From Tuctoria greenei (Eukaryota; Streptophyta; Magnoliopsida; Poales; Poaceae), in NCBI GenBank assembly GCA_036927565.1, contig JAYESD010000003.1, forward strand, positions 37,451,325 through 37,515,324: 64,000 bases of DNA, given 5' to 3'. The notes under the pieces were generated by a model. It was not told the origin of the DNA. It saw only the letters and a list, made by a program, of their open reading frames with translations, and searched no databases. Shown here piece by piece: positions 36,010 through 47,319 of this stretch (positions are counted from its first letter, which is position 1; the number at the start of each line of letters is the position of its first letter). Position numbers and translations under genes: made by a program.

Positions 36010-36510
36010 ATATACCCCGGCCCACCCTCCACCCAACTCAATTATTCGGCACCACTCTACTCCCGTTGCCGTCGCCACCTCCATGCTACCGCCGACGCCG
36101 TCGTGCCTCCCCTCGCTGCCGTGCTTTCAGGTAAGCCCATCCTCCTCCTCTCTCCCTCTCCCTCCTCCATGGCGGTCATGAGCCCCATTCGCTCCCTCCT
36201 TCCCCCTCCCATGGCCGAGTGCCCCCACCCTGCCCCAGTGGCCGAGCGCCCCGCCCAACCACCTTCCCATGGCCGAGTGCCCGCAATCCCCCACCCTCCC
36301 CCTCCCATGGCCAAGTGTCCTCCCTACCCTACCTCCCATGGCCGGCGCCCCCACCCTCCATGGCCTAGCGTCCACCCCCACCCCTCCCTCCCTCTCCCAT
36401 GGCGGAGCCCCCCCCCCCCCCCCCCACTGCACCCTCCCCCCAATCCCACGACCTAGCCTCCTTCCCACCCTTCCTCCCCCTCCCATGCATGGCCGAGCCC
36501 CCCTCCCCTC
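36010..36510 (+). other. GC-rich leader of the outer CACTA with a splice donor
   Basis: A C-rich plus strand with repeated CCCATGGCCGAGTGCCC-like phrases and an 18-base run of C at 36408-36425. TTTCAG/GTAAGCCC at 36131 looks like a donor ending a non-coding first exon. The open frames here are by-products of base composition. Confidence 0.5.
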
Positions 36511-36519
36511 CTAGGCAAT

Positions 36520-36790
36520 TGAATTGAAATGCAAATGAATTTTGAATGCAATTGAATTGTTGAATATGCAATTGAATTTAGAAATGCAATTGAATTTTTG
36601 ATTATGCAACTAAATGTTGAAATGAATTGGAACTGTTGATTATGCAATTAGAATTTTAAATGCAATTGAATTTTGAAATACAATTGAATTGTTGATTATG
36701 CAATTGAGTTTTGAAATGCAATTGAATTGTTGATTATGCAATACAATATTATGCTAATATTATATTTTTGATTATGCAATTGAATTTACA
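36520..36790. repeat. AT-rich repeats of ATGCAATTGAATT phrases
   Basis: Ten or so loosely repeated units combining ATGCAATTGAAT and TTGATTATGCA, directly after the GC-rich tract. Confidence 0.65.
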
Positions 36791-38539
36791 ATGCTTTTTT
36801 ATATTATATTGTTTATTATGTTGTTTAGTTAGGATAATTATTTTTTAGTTAGTTTATTATGTTGTTCATTTACTAGTATTTATTGTTTCTTTATATTTAA
36901 TATTTTTAAGTGATTACTTAATATATGTAAATAAATGGGTTTCAAGCCTACCCGACCCGGCACAGCTTGACCCGACACGGCACGACGCGTATTAAATGCG
37001 TTCGTGCCGTATAAACAGTTGTAGTCGTAATGTATGTGTCGAGACAGCACGAAAGCGAACAGCGATGGCGAGGACGTCAATCACCCGCACTACGCCGCCC
37101 CCGCCGCCAGCCCCGCCCCCGGCACCGCCCCGCGGTGCCCCCGCCCCTGCCGCGTTCTCGGACAGCAGCGCCCGCCGCGCCCCCAGTGCGGCCCCTGCCC
37201 TCGGCCCCGCCGCGCCCCCCGCGCATGACGTCGCCGTGCCCCCGGCCCCGGACAGCAGCACTGTCGGCCTCCTCCAATGCCTCCGCCATCCGTCCAACGC
37301 CGCCGGCCTGATGCTCCACGCCGAAGAAGTAAAGTAGGCATTTAGTTGTTAATTTTTAGATAATTAGTTGTTAATTGTTAATTTATGATTAGTTTTTATG
37401 CTATTTAGTTGTTAATTGTTCTTGATGATTAGTTGTTATGCGAATTCATTTTTAGGTTGTTGTTAATTAGTTGCTAATTCTCATTAATTGTTAGTAGTTG
37501 CTAATTAGGTTTGAATTGCAATTAATTGTTAGTTAGTTAGTTGTTAATTAGTTGACCATTCTAATTAATTATTAGTTAGTTGTTAATTGGATCTTAATGT
37601 TACTATATATGCTTAGGTTTTATTTAATAATGTTTAAGATTTGTATTATTGCTCTCGTTTATTGTTTTGTGATTAAAATACAGTTGCTTATGTTTTCGTT
37701 AATATTTTTGATGCTTATGCATTATATATAGAAATGACTAAACAAAAGGCCATCGTACGTAAAGTAGGCATCGTATATGTAGCGTACATACGGCCCATCG
37801 GGCCCAACCCTAGCCGTCATTCGAGGTCGGGCAATGAGAGAACGATGTCGCTGCAGTGTGGGTCACGATCGTGACCCGTGACTTGTGATATGAGGTGAAT
37901 CGTTAGGGTTAAGTGTATATGGACCAGATGACCCATTACTAACCCTAAATGTCTGTAACCAGGTATCTCTCAGCCGCAAGACCCCCCGTTCACATCGCGC
38001 GTGTTTGTGAGTACGTATAAGACAATGAAAATTCCGAAAACGTATGTTGCGAGTATGTGTCCTTGACTCGCAACATCCGTAAGGAAACATGTTTCCCAGC
38101 TAACCAGTTGCCCTCCTTTGTACTTTAAGAACTGCACCGGATAGGGGGGTGTAGTGTTAAATAGGTGGCGTTGTGCTGCCAAAATTTCGTGATTTGCGAG
38201 ACGAATGATAATCAAACATTGATGAATTGTTAGGGTTATGTGACCAACCTCGGAAGGCCACGACACACAATAAGTGTGATCGTGTCGTGTAGACCATTGT
38301 AGTGGTACCGTATGCGTCAAGGTGACACGGAAGCGAACGGGTTGGTAAGGACGTCAATGACCCGCGATTGCGTGGACAGTGGAAATGGATGTGGAATTGT
38401 CATCTAAGACCAACTTTCCTCTCACTCTTTATCTACTTTTTTACTCTCTCTTAAATGACTTCAAAATGAAAATGAGCAACGTAACATATCCTGTATACAT
38501 TAACGACAATTTCATTCGCGTTAAACTGCAGAGTCAAAC
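36791..38539 (+). other. Remainder of the outer CACTA 5' non-coding region
   Basis: It holds an AT-rich part, a second GC-rich block (about 37065-37320), a GTTAATTAGTTG-rich repeat (37340-37600), an 18-base perfect palindrome GGGTCACGATCGTGACCC (37860-37877), and a segment (38400-38539) closely matching the sequence before the inner TNP2 start. I see no gene; it is probably a long intron or leader. Confidence 0.5.
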
Positions 38540-39177
38540 ATGGGTGAAGACCGCAGTTGGATGTATACTAGATGGCAGAGCAGCACTGGTGGTCACTCAC
38601 ATGAGTGGTACATCAAGTTAGATATATTTTTGGATCGAGGATTTTTGTTGTCAACAGAAGATATGGTGCGGTGCCCATGCACAAAATGCCGGAACACCAA
38701 GTTTTTTAGAAGATGGGAGCTTTCGTTTCACTTATGTCGAAATGGTTTCACTCCACATTATGAAGTGTGGACCTTCCACGGCAAGACTAAATCTCGAGTC
38801 ATAGCAGAAGTAGATGAGGATGATGATATAACAGAGGTTGATAGGATGGATGAGATGCTAGAAGCTCTGGAAGCGGAGGATCCTCTTACAAATGAGGTAG
38901 AGGAGTTCTTCGAGGAGCTGAATAAATCACAAGAGTCATTGCATGAACACACGGTTTTGACCGTACTTGCTTTCTTGACTAGATTTATGGCAATTAAGCC
39001 AAGTACTTTTTTTCCATCAACTACTACAATGAACTCATGAAATTGACCTGCGATATCCTTCCACAACCTCACAAAGCGCCTAAAGATATGTATCACTCAA
39101 AGACCAAGATATCTGATCTCGGTATGAACTATGAGAAAATCAATGTGTGCCCATACAACTGCATGCTATTCTAGAAA
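38540..39177 (+). pseudogene. Outer CACTA TNP2 transposase, N-terminal part
   Basis: It starts at ATG 38540 (MGEDRSWMYTRW). The transposase-associated domain (PF13963-like) covers the first ~75 residues with the Cys cluster CPCTKC and HLCRNGF. An acidic linker follows. A frameshift near the T-run at 39006-39012 ends the long frame at 39040; the reading continues in another frame to CMLF at 39160-39171, then TAG, and is interrupted by the inner CACTA after AAA at 39175-39177. The rest resumes at 47621. TNP2 is the catalytic transposase of CACTA elements. Confidence 0.85.
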
Positions 39178-39195
39178 CACTACAGGAATATCGAT

Positions 39196-39452
39196 CACTT
39201 ACGTCGGCCAGAGCAACTTACGTCGGCTGGCCGACGTAAGTAAGTAACTGACGTCGGTCCCTGGTAGCCGACGTAAGTTAAATAAATTACGTTGGCAGAC
39301 CGACGTAAGTATATGGACCGACAGTAATAAAAATTACCCATGTCGGCCTCGGCCCATAGCCGACGTAAGTTAATTGGCCGACGTAAGTTAAGCCTAACTT
39401 ACGTCGGCCCTGACGTTGGCCGACGTAAGTAAGTCGGGCCGACGTAAGTAGT
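39196..39452. repeat. Left subterminal repeats of the inner CACTA
   Basis: About a dozen ACTTACGTCGGC units in both orientations, many arranged as inverted pairs around short spacers. The motif is unrelated in sequence to the TTTGCGACGGC repeats of the outer element except for the shared CG-rich core. Confidence 0.9.
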
Positions 39453-39850
39453 TGTTTAACCCAACCGCGCGAGCGGTGCGCGCTCTCATTTCACGCGCGC
39501 TCTCCTTTTCCCAACCGACGCCGCCGACCCGAGCCGCCGCCGCCCCACCGCCGCCGCCCCGTCGCAGCCCCGCCGTCGCCGCCCGGCCGCCCGACGCCGC
39601 CCGGCCGCCCCGCCGTCGCCGTCGCCGCCCGGCCGCCACAAGCAAGGTAATCCCTCCTCTCCCCTCCCTCCTCTCCTCCCCGACCCCCCACCCCACGGGC
39701 CGCCGCCGCCCTGCCGCCGCCGCCGCCCTGCCGCCGCCGTCCACCTCCACATCCCGACGCCGCCCTCCCCGTCGACCTCCCCTCCACGGCCGAGCGCCCC
39801 CCCTTCCCCTCCCCTCCCATCCCGAGCCCCTTCTCTCCCCCTCCTCCTCC
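39453..39850 (+). other. GC-rich leader of the inner CACTA with a splice donor
   Basis: A stretch of CCGCCG-rich sequence contains AGCAAG/GTAATC at 39647, a plausible donor of a non-coding first exon. This matches the architecture of the outer element. Open frames on both strands are Pro/Ala/Arg low complexity and not counted as genes. Confidence 0.5.
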
Positions 39851-40060
39851 CCAATTTAATTGATTAATTGTTTAAATTCTTAATTGTTTGATTGATTAAT
39901 TGTTTGATTGCTTAATTGTTTAATTGCTTAATTGTTTGCTGAAATTGTTTAATTGCTTAATTTAAATTTGCTGAAATTCCTTAATTGTTTATTAAATTTT
40001 GCTGAAATTATTTAATTGCTTAATTGTTTGATTGATTATTTGCTTAAATATGCACGGCCG
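39851..40060. repeat. TTAATTG/TTGATTG simple repeats
   Basis: AT-rich tract of TTAATTGTTTGATTG phrases between two GC-rich blocks. Confidence 0.65.
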
Positions 40061-40061
40061 T

Positions 40062-40735
40062 CTTGCCGGCCGACGCGACCGCCGGCTCCCCTCCACGGCG
40101 AGGGCCGCCCCGCCCCGGCCCCTTCCCCTCCTCCCCTCCCCTCCTCCCCTCCTCCCCTCCCTAACTGCCGGCTGCCAGGCCCCGAGCGCCACCGCCGCCG
40201 ATTCCCGGCCGACGCCACCGCCGCCTTCCCGGCCGACGCCACTGCCGGCTCCCCTCCACGGCGAGCGCCGCCCCGCCCCGGCCCCTTCCCCTCCTCCCCT
40301 CCCCTCCTCCCCTCCTCCCCTCCCTAACCGCCGGCGGCCCGGCCCCGAGCGCCACCGCCGCCGCTTCCCGGCCGACGCCACCGCCGCCTTCCCGACCGAC
40401 GCCACCGCCGGCTCCCCTCCACGGCGAGCGCCGCCCCGCCCTGGCCCCTTCCCCTCCCCTACTCCCCGACCGTCCCCTCCTCCCCTAGCTCCCTGACCCG
40501 GCCTCCCCTCCTCCTCGACCCCCTCCCCCTAGCTCCCCCAGCCCTCACCGCCGGCGGCCCGACCCCGAGGAGTGCCGCCACGGCTTCCCGGCCGACGGCA
40601 CCGCCGCCTCCCCCTCCCCCTCCCCCTCCCCTCCACGGTGAGCGCCGCCCCGACCCCTTCCCCTCCCCTCCCCGACCCCCTCCCCTGGCCCTCACCCTTC
40701 CTGACCGCCGGCCCGGCGCCGATCGTCTCCCTCAG
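40062..40735. repeat. GC-rich tandem repeat, unit about 163 bp
   Basis: The phrase GGCTCCCCTCCACGGCGAG recurs at 40084 (one base different), 40247 and 40410, exactly 163 bases apart, each followed by a CCCCTCCTCC-rich run and a GCCGAC..ACCGCCGCC block. Further, more decayed versions extend to about 40735, and part of one to 40940. Confidence 0.75.
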
Positions 40736-40959
40736 CAACGTAGACGACTAGATGACATGACATAGATATATTGCAGCCCTTCCCGGCCGACGCCACCATC
40801 GCAACGCTGCCTCCCCCTCCCCCTCCCCTCCACGGCGAGCGCCGCCCCCCTTCCCCTCCCCTCCCCAACCCTCCCCGACCCCCTCCCCCTCACCCTCCCT
40901 GACCGCCGGCCCGGACCCGGAGCGCCGCCCCGCCATTCCCGGCTGGCCCCGGAGCTTAA

Positions 40960-41290
40960 TTTGCTTATTTTTGCTTAATTTACTTAAATATGCATGAGTG
41001 GTTTATTTTATTATGATTAATTTGCTTGATTATGCTTAATTTCCTTATTTTTCCTTAATTTGCTTAAATATGCATTAGTGGTTTATTTTATTATGATTAA
41101 TTTGCTTAGTTATGCATAATTATGCTTAATTTCCTTATTTTTGCTTAATTTGCTTAAATGTGCTTAAGTGGTTTATTTTATTATGATTAATTTGCTTAAT
41201 TATGCATAATTATGCTTAATTTCCTTATTTTTGCTTAATTTGCTTAATTACGCTTAGGTGGTGTATTTAATTATGTTTAATTATGCTTAA
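40960..41290. repeat. AT-rich tandem repeat, unit 80-90 bp
   Basis: The phrase GTGGTTTATTTTATTATGATT recurs near 40998, 41078 and 41168, with a fourth changed copy near 41258. Each is linked by TTTGCTTA, ATGCTTAATTTCC and TTATTTTTGCTTAA phrases. Confidence 0.75.
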
Positions 41291-41797
41291 ATTGCTTAAA
41301 TTATGGTTACAATTTTAATTTTGATTGCTTGAGTGTTCTAGTACTATATATACATAAATGGGCTTCGGACAGGCTTGACAAGGCCCGACAAGGCCCATTT
41401 AGTGGTAAGGTAAAGTATGCGAACGACGACGGTGAGGATGGCAAGCACCTGGAGGACCGTCGCTGGAGTAGGGGTATCGAGGAGAGGAGAAGGGGACCGT
41501 CGCGGCTGCCGTATCTGGACTCTGGAGCGATGGAATCGTGGAGAAGAGAAAGGAAAATGAGTAGGGTTAGGTCGGGGAGGACTTTTATGTGGCCGATCTG
41601 AAGTGTGGACCGTCGGATATTATCTGACGGCTCACTCGCCTCAGTCCTCCGCCTCCCCCGATGGCTTAGTCCTCCGCCTCATTCTCTAAGACCAACTTTC
41701 CTCTCAGTCTTTCTCTAGTTCTTTCCTCTCTCTTAAATGACCTCAAAATGAAAATGAGCAACGTAACCTATAGCAATGTGTTACCCGTTTCGGATCG
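41291..41797 (+). other. 5' region before inner TNP2
   Basis: Contains a GGCTTCGGACAGGCTTGACAAGG-type segment also recognisable at about 36935 of the outer element, and CTAAGACCAACTTTCCTCTCA (41687-41707), nearly identical to 38404-38424. No gene is supported. Confidence 0.45.
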
Positions 41798-41832
41798 GCA
41801 CGTCTCACATGCCATTGGCATGTGAGACGTGC
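41798..41832. repeat. Perfect 16-bp inverted repeat (hairpin) in the inner CACTA
   Basis: GCACGTCTCACATGCC, three-base loop ATT, then its exact reverse complement. Confidence 0.9.
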
Positions 41833-41865
41833 AGGTTTGGAATTGTCCCTTTTTGGACAGCCTCG

Positions 41866-42057
41866 GAGTGACCGAGGGGGCGTGGCTTGTGACGAGACGC
41901 GGGTCCGGATTTGGACGAGATTTCGGTGGCGTAACCCTGTTGTTCTCTACTGCACCATTTTTGGGCGTGCAGTGGAGAACAGCGGGGTTATGCTGCCGAA
42001 ATTTCGTTCGAATCCGGATCACGCATCTCGTCATGAGCACGCTCCGCTCGGTCACTC
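41866..42057. repeat. Long inverted repeat, arms about 90 bp, 11-base loop
   Basis: The left arm (41866-41955) and right arm (41967-42057) pair along their length. In the 50 pairs nearest the loop I count nine mismatches, all transitions. It lies between conserved leader sequence (to about 41770) and conserved sequence resuming near 42118, so it looks inserted relative to the outer element. It could be a foldback MITE. Confidence 0.8.
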
Positions 42058-42160
42058 TTGGGTGGGTTTAGGATCTATCTGCCTAGGTTGTAGGGCCGTG
42101 ACACATAACATAACAATACATTAACGACAATTTCTTTCGCGTTAAACTGCAGAGTCAAAC

Positions 42161-44355
42161 ATGGGCGAAGACCATAGTTGGATGTACACTGGTTGGAAGA
42201 GCAGAACTGGTGGTCACTCAGATGAGTGGTACGCCAAGACAGAAGCTTTTGTGGAACGAGCTTTTTCGTTGTCAAATAGCGATAAGGCGCGGTGCCCATG
42301 TACGAAATGCCGAAACGGAACGTTTTTGGACAAAGTGGAACTTACGTTGCACTTGTGTCGAAACGGTTACGTGTCACATTATGAGTTGTGGAACTTCCAC
42401 GGCGAGACAGCTTCTCAAGCTGTACAAGAAGTGGAATCTGACAATGATGATGCTCAAGAGGTTGATATGATGGATGAGATGCTGGAAGCTATACGACCAG
42501 AGCTTACAGAAGATACTCAAACAGCAGAGGTTAAAGAGTTCTTCAAACGTCTCAAAGATTCAGAAGAGGCTCTGCATGAACACACTAAAATGTCAATCCT
42601 CAATTTTGTGACTAGACTTATGGCAATTAAGTCTAAGTTCTTCTTTTCTAACAATTGTTACAACATGCTCATCGATTTGTTCAAAGATGCTCTTCCACAA
42701 CCCAACAAAGTGCCTAAGGATATGTACAACTCGAAGAAAATTCTTTCTGGTCTCGGGATGAAGCACGAAAAGATTGATGTGTGTCCGGACAACTGCATGC
42801 TTTTCTGGAGAGAGCATGCCAATGAGAACAAATGTTTGAAATGTGGTCAACCGAGGTTTGTCGAAGTTGTTAATAACGATGGTAATACAGTGACGACGGA
42901 AGTCGCACGTAAGCAGCTTCGTTACTTACCTGTGACACCGAGGTTGAAGCGGCTGATCCTTTCAAAAAAACGGCCAGACACATGAGATGGCACAAAGAAG
43001 GTGAGCGTGAGAACAATGGAGTCATGACGCACCCGTTCGATGGTGAGGCATGGAAGGCTCTGGACCGGTTCGACCCAGAATTCGCTCGTGAAGCGAGAAA
43101 TGTTCACATCGGGTTGGCGACAGATGGGTTCACACCGTTCAGCACAAACGCCGCACCATACTCCTGTTGGTCCGTCTTTGTCATTCCGTACAATCTTCCG
43201 CCGACCTTTTGCATGAAGAATGAGTTTATGTTTCTTAGCCTCATTGTACCTGGGCCAGATCATCCTGGGTCACGTCTCAACGTGATGTTGAAACCGTTGA
43301 TCGAAGAGTTGAAAATGTTGTGGACAGGAGCCGAAGCGTACGACTGTTACAAGAAACAGAAATTCAACCTCCGAGTTGCTTATTTGTGGTCCGTTCATGA
43401 TTTTCCGGCATACGGCATGTTTTCTGGATGGAGCACTCATGGTCGGTTGACGTGTCCGATATGTGCCTCGGACACCGATTGCTTTCGACTTACCCATGGA
43501 GGCAAGATATCTTACTTCGATTGTCATAGACGTTGGCTACCTCCGAATCACTTGTTTAGACAACAGAGCAATGTCTTCAGAAAGAACACCGTTGTCACTA
43601 AAGGACCACCGAAACGTCTTGACGGGTCAGAAATATCTGATATGTTGGACAATTTGGTGCCAGATGAAGGTCGTCCTGGATATTTCGAAGGTTACAGAGA
43701 CAAACACAATTGGACTCACATATGTGGACTTTGGGAGTTACCGTATGTGAAGTCGTTGATTCTAAGGCACAACATTGATGTTATGCATCAAGAGCGTAAC
43801 ATGGCCGAATGTATCATAAGCACATGCATGGACATGACGGGCAAAACAAAAGACAATTTAAAGGCTCGAAAGGATCTTGCCGAGCTTTGTAACCGTCAAA
43901 CTCTTGAGCTCTCCGAAAATGGTGGTAAACCACGCGCTCCTTTCTGTCTTCGACCTAAAGAGAAAAAAGAAGTTCTCGAATGGTTGCAAAGGTTGAAATT
44001 CCCAGATGGTTACGCAGCTAGTCTGAGACGAGCCGTGAATGTGAAAACGGGAAAGCTCATTGGGTTGAAGAGTCATGATTATCACATAATCATGGAAAGA
44101 CTTCTGCCTGTTATGTTTCGAGGCTATTTTGACGATGCAGTCGAGCCCGGTGTAGGACTCGATAACTTAGTTGGAGACGCTCAAGATATCGAGGCTGGCA
44201 CGGAAGCGGAAACAGAATCAGAATCAGAATCTGAAGATATCGATGACATAGTCGAACCTGCTGATTTGGGCAAACGAAAACGATATGCGCAACAAGAAGA
44301 TCGATGGGCTGGTTTAAGGAGTAGGGTGCATGATCGTGATGTTGATGAATTTTGA
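42161..44355 (+). pseudogene. Inner CACTA TNP2 transposase
   Basis: It starts at ATG 42161 (MGEDHSWMYTGW), with the transposase-associated domain (Cys cluster CPCTKC, HLCRNGY) in the first ~75 residues. An acidic linker and an H/C-containing block (KCLKCGQPRF) follow. A one-base loss near 42964-42975, next to a run of seven A, shifts the frame. The Transposase_21 (PF02992-like) core then runs openly from 42982: NEFMFLSLIVPGPDHPGSRL, FSGWSTHGRLTCPICASDT and KSLILRHNIDVMHQERN. At 44140 the family sequence stops after RGYFDDAV and joins a Ser/Glu-rich tail ending at TGA 44353-44355, so the middle and C-terminal portion are deleted relative to the outer copy. The catalytic residues cannot be assigned by eye. 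Confidence 0.88.
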
Positions 44356-44433
44356 AGTAACGTTTTATTCACTAATTTAACATTAATTTTGTATATTATC
44401 TTTGTATATTAATCATTTATTCCTTGCAATAGG

Positions 44434-46747
44434 ATGTCGTCAAAGGGGAAGGGGAAGGGGAAGCCAGTGAGAGGGTTTGAGCCGCCAGCAGACCCTTGCT
44501 CAGGGAGCTCGTTCCGTTCTAGTCGACGTGAGCTCCTTCTGGCACACGCTCCACCCTCAGCTGTCGTGTGCTTTCAGCAGACAGAGGTAAACTTTAGTTA
44601 CTATAAAGTTATTTTTGAAATTGCAATTGTTATTAATTATTAATAAAGTCATTCCTTTTGTGCAGTCTGACTCAGAGACTTCTGAATCTGAGTCAGAGTC
44701 TGAGGCTAGGGGGCCGCTACAGGAGCCCGACTCAGAGGCTAGGGGGCCCTCTAGGCTAGCCTCCCTTCGGAGCCGGCTAGCGCTAGCCTCCCTGGGCAGC
44801 CCTCTACCACTAGCCTTCCTGGAGGCTCCGGGGGGTCCGCAGAGCCTTCAGGGTCACAGGACGCGGCAGCGTCGCAGCAGAGGCGACGGACGAGGAGGAC
44901 CCACTTTGCGGCTCCTCCTCCGGTTACTACTCATCGGACCACGATCCGTCCCGTTGGAGACAGGTATAAAAACTTTATATAGTATACTAAATATTAGATG
45001 TTGTTTTTCTTTACTTAATGATTTAATATATTTTGTAGATGTTGGTACGACTTCTCGTTCACGGGGGCCGAGAAGCACCACAGGCAGGTTAACAGTGTCC
45101 TCGGTGCTATCGTCAAGTTGCACTACCCCGGTGTAATTGACGGTTTTCCTGCCCTGTCGTGGGATGACTACGCTCGGGTCTCTCACCCGGTGCACGGCAC
45201 GGTTCAGGGAGCCGTGTGGCATGATTTTATGGTAAGTTTAACTGTTTCGTTTTTTCAACTCCTTTGAATTCTTAATTGCATATCACTTAAATATTTGTTT
45301 GCTTAAAGTTGAGGTACCAAGTAGAGGAGCCGGGCATGGAGGACCACGCGAGACGCGTGTTCTATTACAACGCTCGGAAGCTCACGACGGCGGCGTTGTC
45401 ATACGCCCGGATTCAGGCCGTCAACGCTTACTACAAGCGGCACCCCCGGGAGCAGGAGCAGGAGCAGCAAATGGGTGTCTTTAGGAAGGACTCGGACTCC
45501 TACTTGACAGAGGAGCAGTACGCGGAGGTAAGTTTTTAATATTGTTAAATATTTACAATATCTACGTATGTTAACCGCGTTGATGAAAATGAAATATGTG
45601 CAGGTTAGTATTTCCTGGTTACAGGGTAACATCGAGGCGTACTTAGCTCTCTGTCGGTACTGGGCTAGCGACGCTTTTATCAACAAGTCCACGAAGGCTA
45701 GACAGTGCCGCATGGGGTCCGAGGGCAAGCACAACTATGGCGGTGACGGCTACTTGCGTTTGGCTAAACGCATGGTAAGTACCTTTTTATTTTATTTATG
45801 TGTTCTTAATATATTATTTATCTCACTAACACGGATGTACAGGAGCGAGAGCTGGGTCATGAGCCGACCCCGACCCAGGTTTGGAAGAGAGGTCACAAGG
45901 GAAGTGACCCTTCTCAGCCAGGGCAGTGTAGTCAGGTCGCAGCCGACCGACTGGTAAGTTTTCGAAATTCATCAATTTCATTATAACTAATACTATTATT
46001 GACATACTTACAAGATTTATTTGTTTTGTAGACAAAGTACGCGCAGGAGGTCGCGAAGATACACGGTGCGGATTACGATTGGGAAAGCGCGCCGATCGAC
46101 CCCCAAGCCGCGTACGCAAGCAGAGGCGGGAAGGCCCACGGACGGTGAGTTCTTCGTGTGTTTCATTTCTTTTTCAATTAAACTTCTTCTACTTAGTGTT
46201 TTCATTCTTTTGCAGGTTTGCCATTTTCGATGGAGTTGTCGACTCGAGGTTGACGCGACCTTTGAGAGGCGCTTCATCGTCGCAGGCTTCTACCGCTGGG
46301 ACCAGTGGTCGTCTCTCGCAGACGCAGCTGGAGCTCCAGGCCATGAGGGAGTCGCTGACGCAAACTCAGGCAGAGCTGGAGCGGACGAGAGCGGAGGCAA
46401 GGGAGGAGCAGCAGAGGACGGCCTTAATGATGGCCCAGATGCAAGCAACGGTGGCGGTAAGTAATTTAAAGTACCGTAGTTAATATTTCACAACACTTAA
46501 TAACATATATCTGCTAATATCTTGCAATGGCAGGCTCTTGCTCGACAAAGCGGTCAGGACATCCAGATTCCTACGCTTCCGCCGCAGCAGACACCGGAGC
46601 AGGTAATATTGTCTATACCTAGGAGTTTGATTCCCTTTTCATTATGTTAAAAAGTTATTTGCATCACATTTAATCCTAATTATGATTCTTTTGCAGGGTT
46701 CCGGAACGCGTCGAGATCCCGGAGGCAGTGGAGGGGGTAGCGTGTAG
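44434..46747 (+). CDS. Inner CACTA TNP1-like gene (Ptta/En/Spm type), ten exons
   Basis: Proposed exons: 44434-44586, 44666-44963, 45039-45231, 45309-45527, 45604-45774, 45843-45953, 46032-46144, 46216-46456, 46534-46602, 46697-46747; every intron is GT...AG. The product begins with a KGKGKGK basic stretch and has a Ser/Glu-rich acidic segment. The conserved region follows: RPVGDR, HYPGVIDGFPALSWDDYAR, CRYWASDAF, and WKRGHKG. A Gln/Glu/Arg coiled coil (exon 8) and a Gly-rich tail complete it. The outer element shows the same exon order. TNP1-type proteins bind subterminal repeats and assist transposition. The frame in exon 2 needs checking: the RRTHFAAPP reading matches the outer copy, but the S-D-S-E reading at its start lies in another frame. 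Confidence 0.75.
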
Positions 46748-47135
46748 ACACTGGAGCAGGTGAGAAACTCTCTTTAAGTGTATCTAATCAAGCTTTAGTA
46801 GTTTTTGACCATGATAGAAATGATTAGTATATAGTGAATAAGTTGTTAGTGCTTCCATTTAACAAAAGAGCTAGTGATTATCACTGATGTTACCTTCTTA
46901 TGTCGAAACTGATGTTCATTGAGTTAACAAAGGGCTAGTGCTTCCATTTAACTAGTGATATAGTACATTACTTCATTTGAAACTACATCATGCTTCCTTC
47001 TTTTGTCACTGATGTTCTTGGCCTCTTATGTTATCACTTAGTTGACATTGATGCTTACTAGTGATTATGTTTGTTTTGCAGGGATCCGGAACGCGCCGGG
47101 AAGATCCTGGAGGTAATGGAGGGGCTAGCGTGTAG
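46748..47135 (+). repeat. Duplicated terminal exon of inner TNP1
   Basis: After the TAG at 46745, CTGGAGCAG/GTGAG at 46759 repeats the exon-9 end (CCGGAGCAG/GTAAT), and TTTTGCAG/GGATCC at 47081 repeats the exon-10 start. The second exon (47082-47135) again encodes GSGTRR-DPGG-GG-SV and stops. The gene may originally have ended at 47135, with the earlier TAG a mutation. Confidence 0.7.
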
Positions 47136-47319
47136 CCCGGTGTAATTTATTTGGAAAATTGTGGTGTTTGTTGATGTTTTGAACCATGGGCGAACTTATA
47201 TTGACTGTTTTGTGACTGTATATATCTGTATATATATGTATATATTTTTTGACTGTTCTGTGACTCGCCATCGAGCGAGGTAGACAGTTTCTGTTTTTAA
47301 AAAAATTTCGAAAACTTAA

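Noticed and set aside
36057..37341. Several long open frames on both strands in the GC-rich parts of the outer CACTA
   Set aside because: Products are Pro/Ala/Gly/Arg low complexity, open on both strands at once, follow from base composition, and have no domain.
39452..40936. Overlapping open frames of 60-150 codons in the GC-rich inner CACTA leader
   Set aside because: Same reason; they also span tandem repeat units and would change with copy number.
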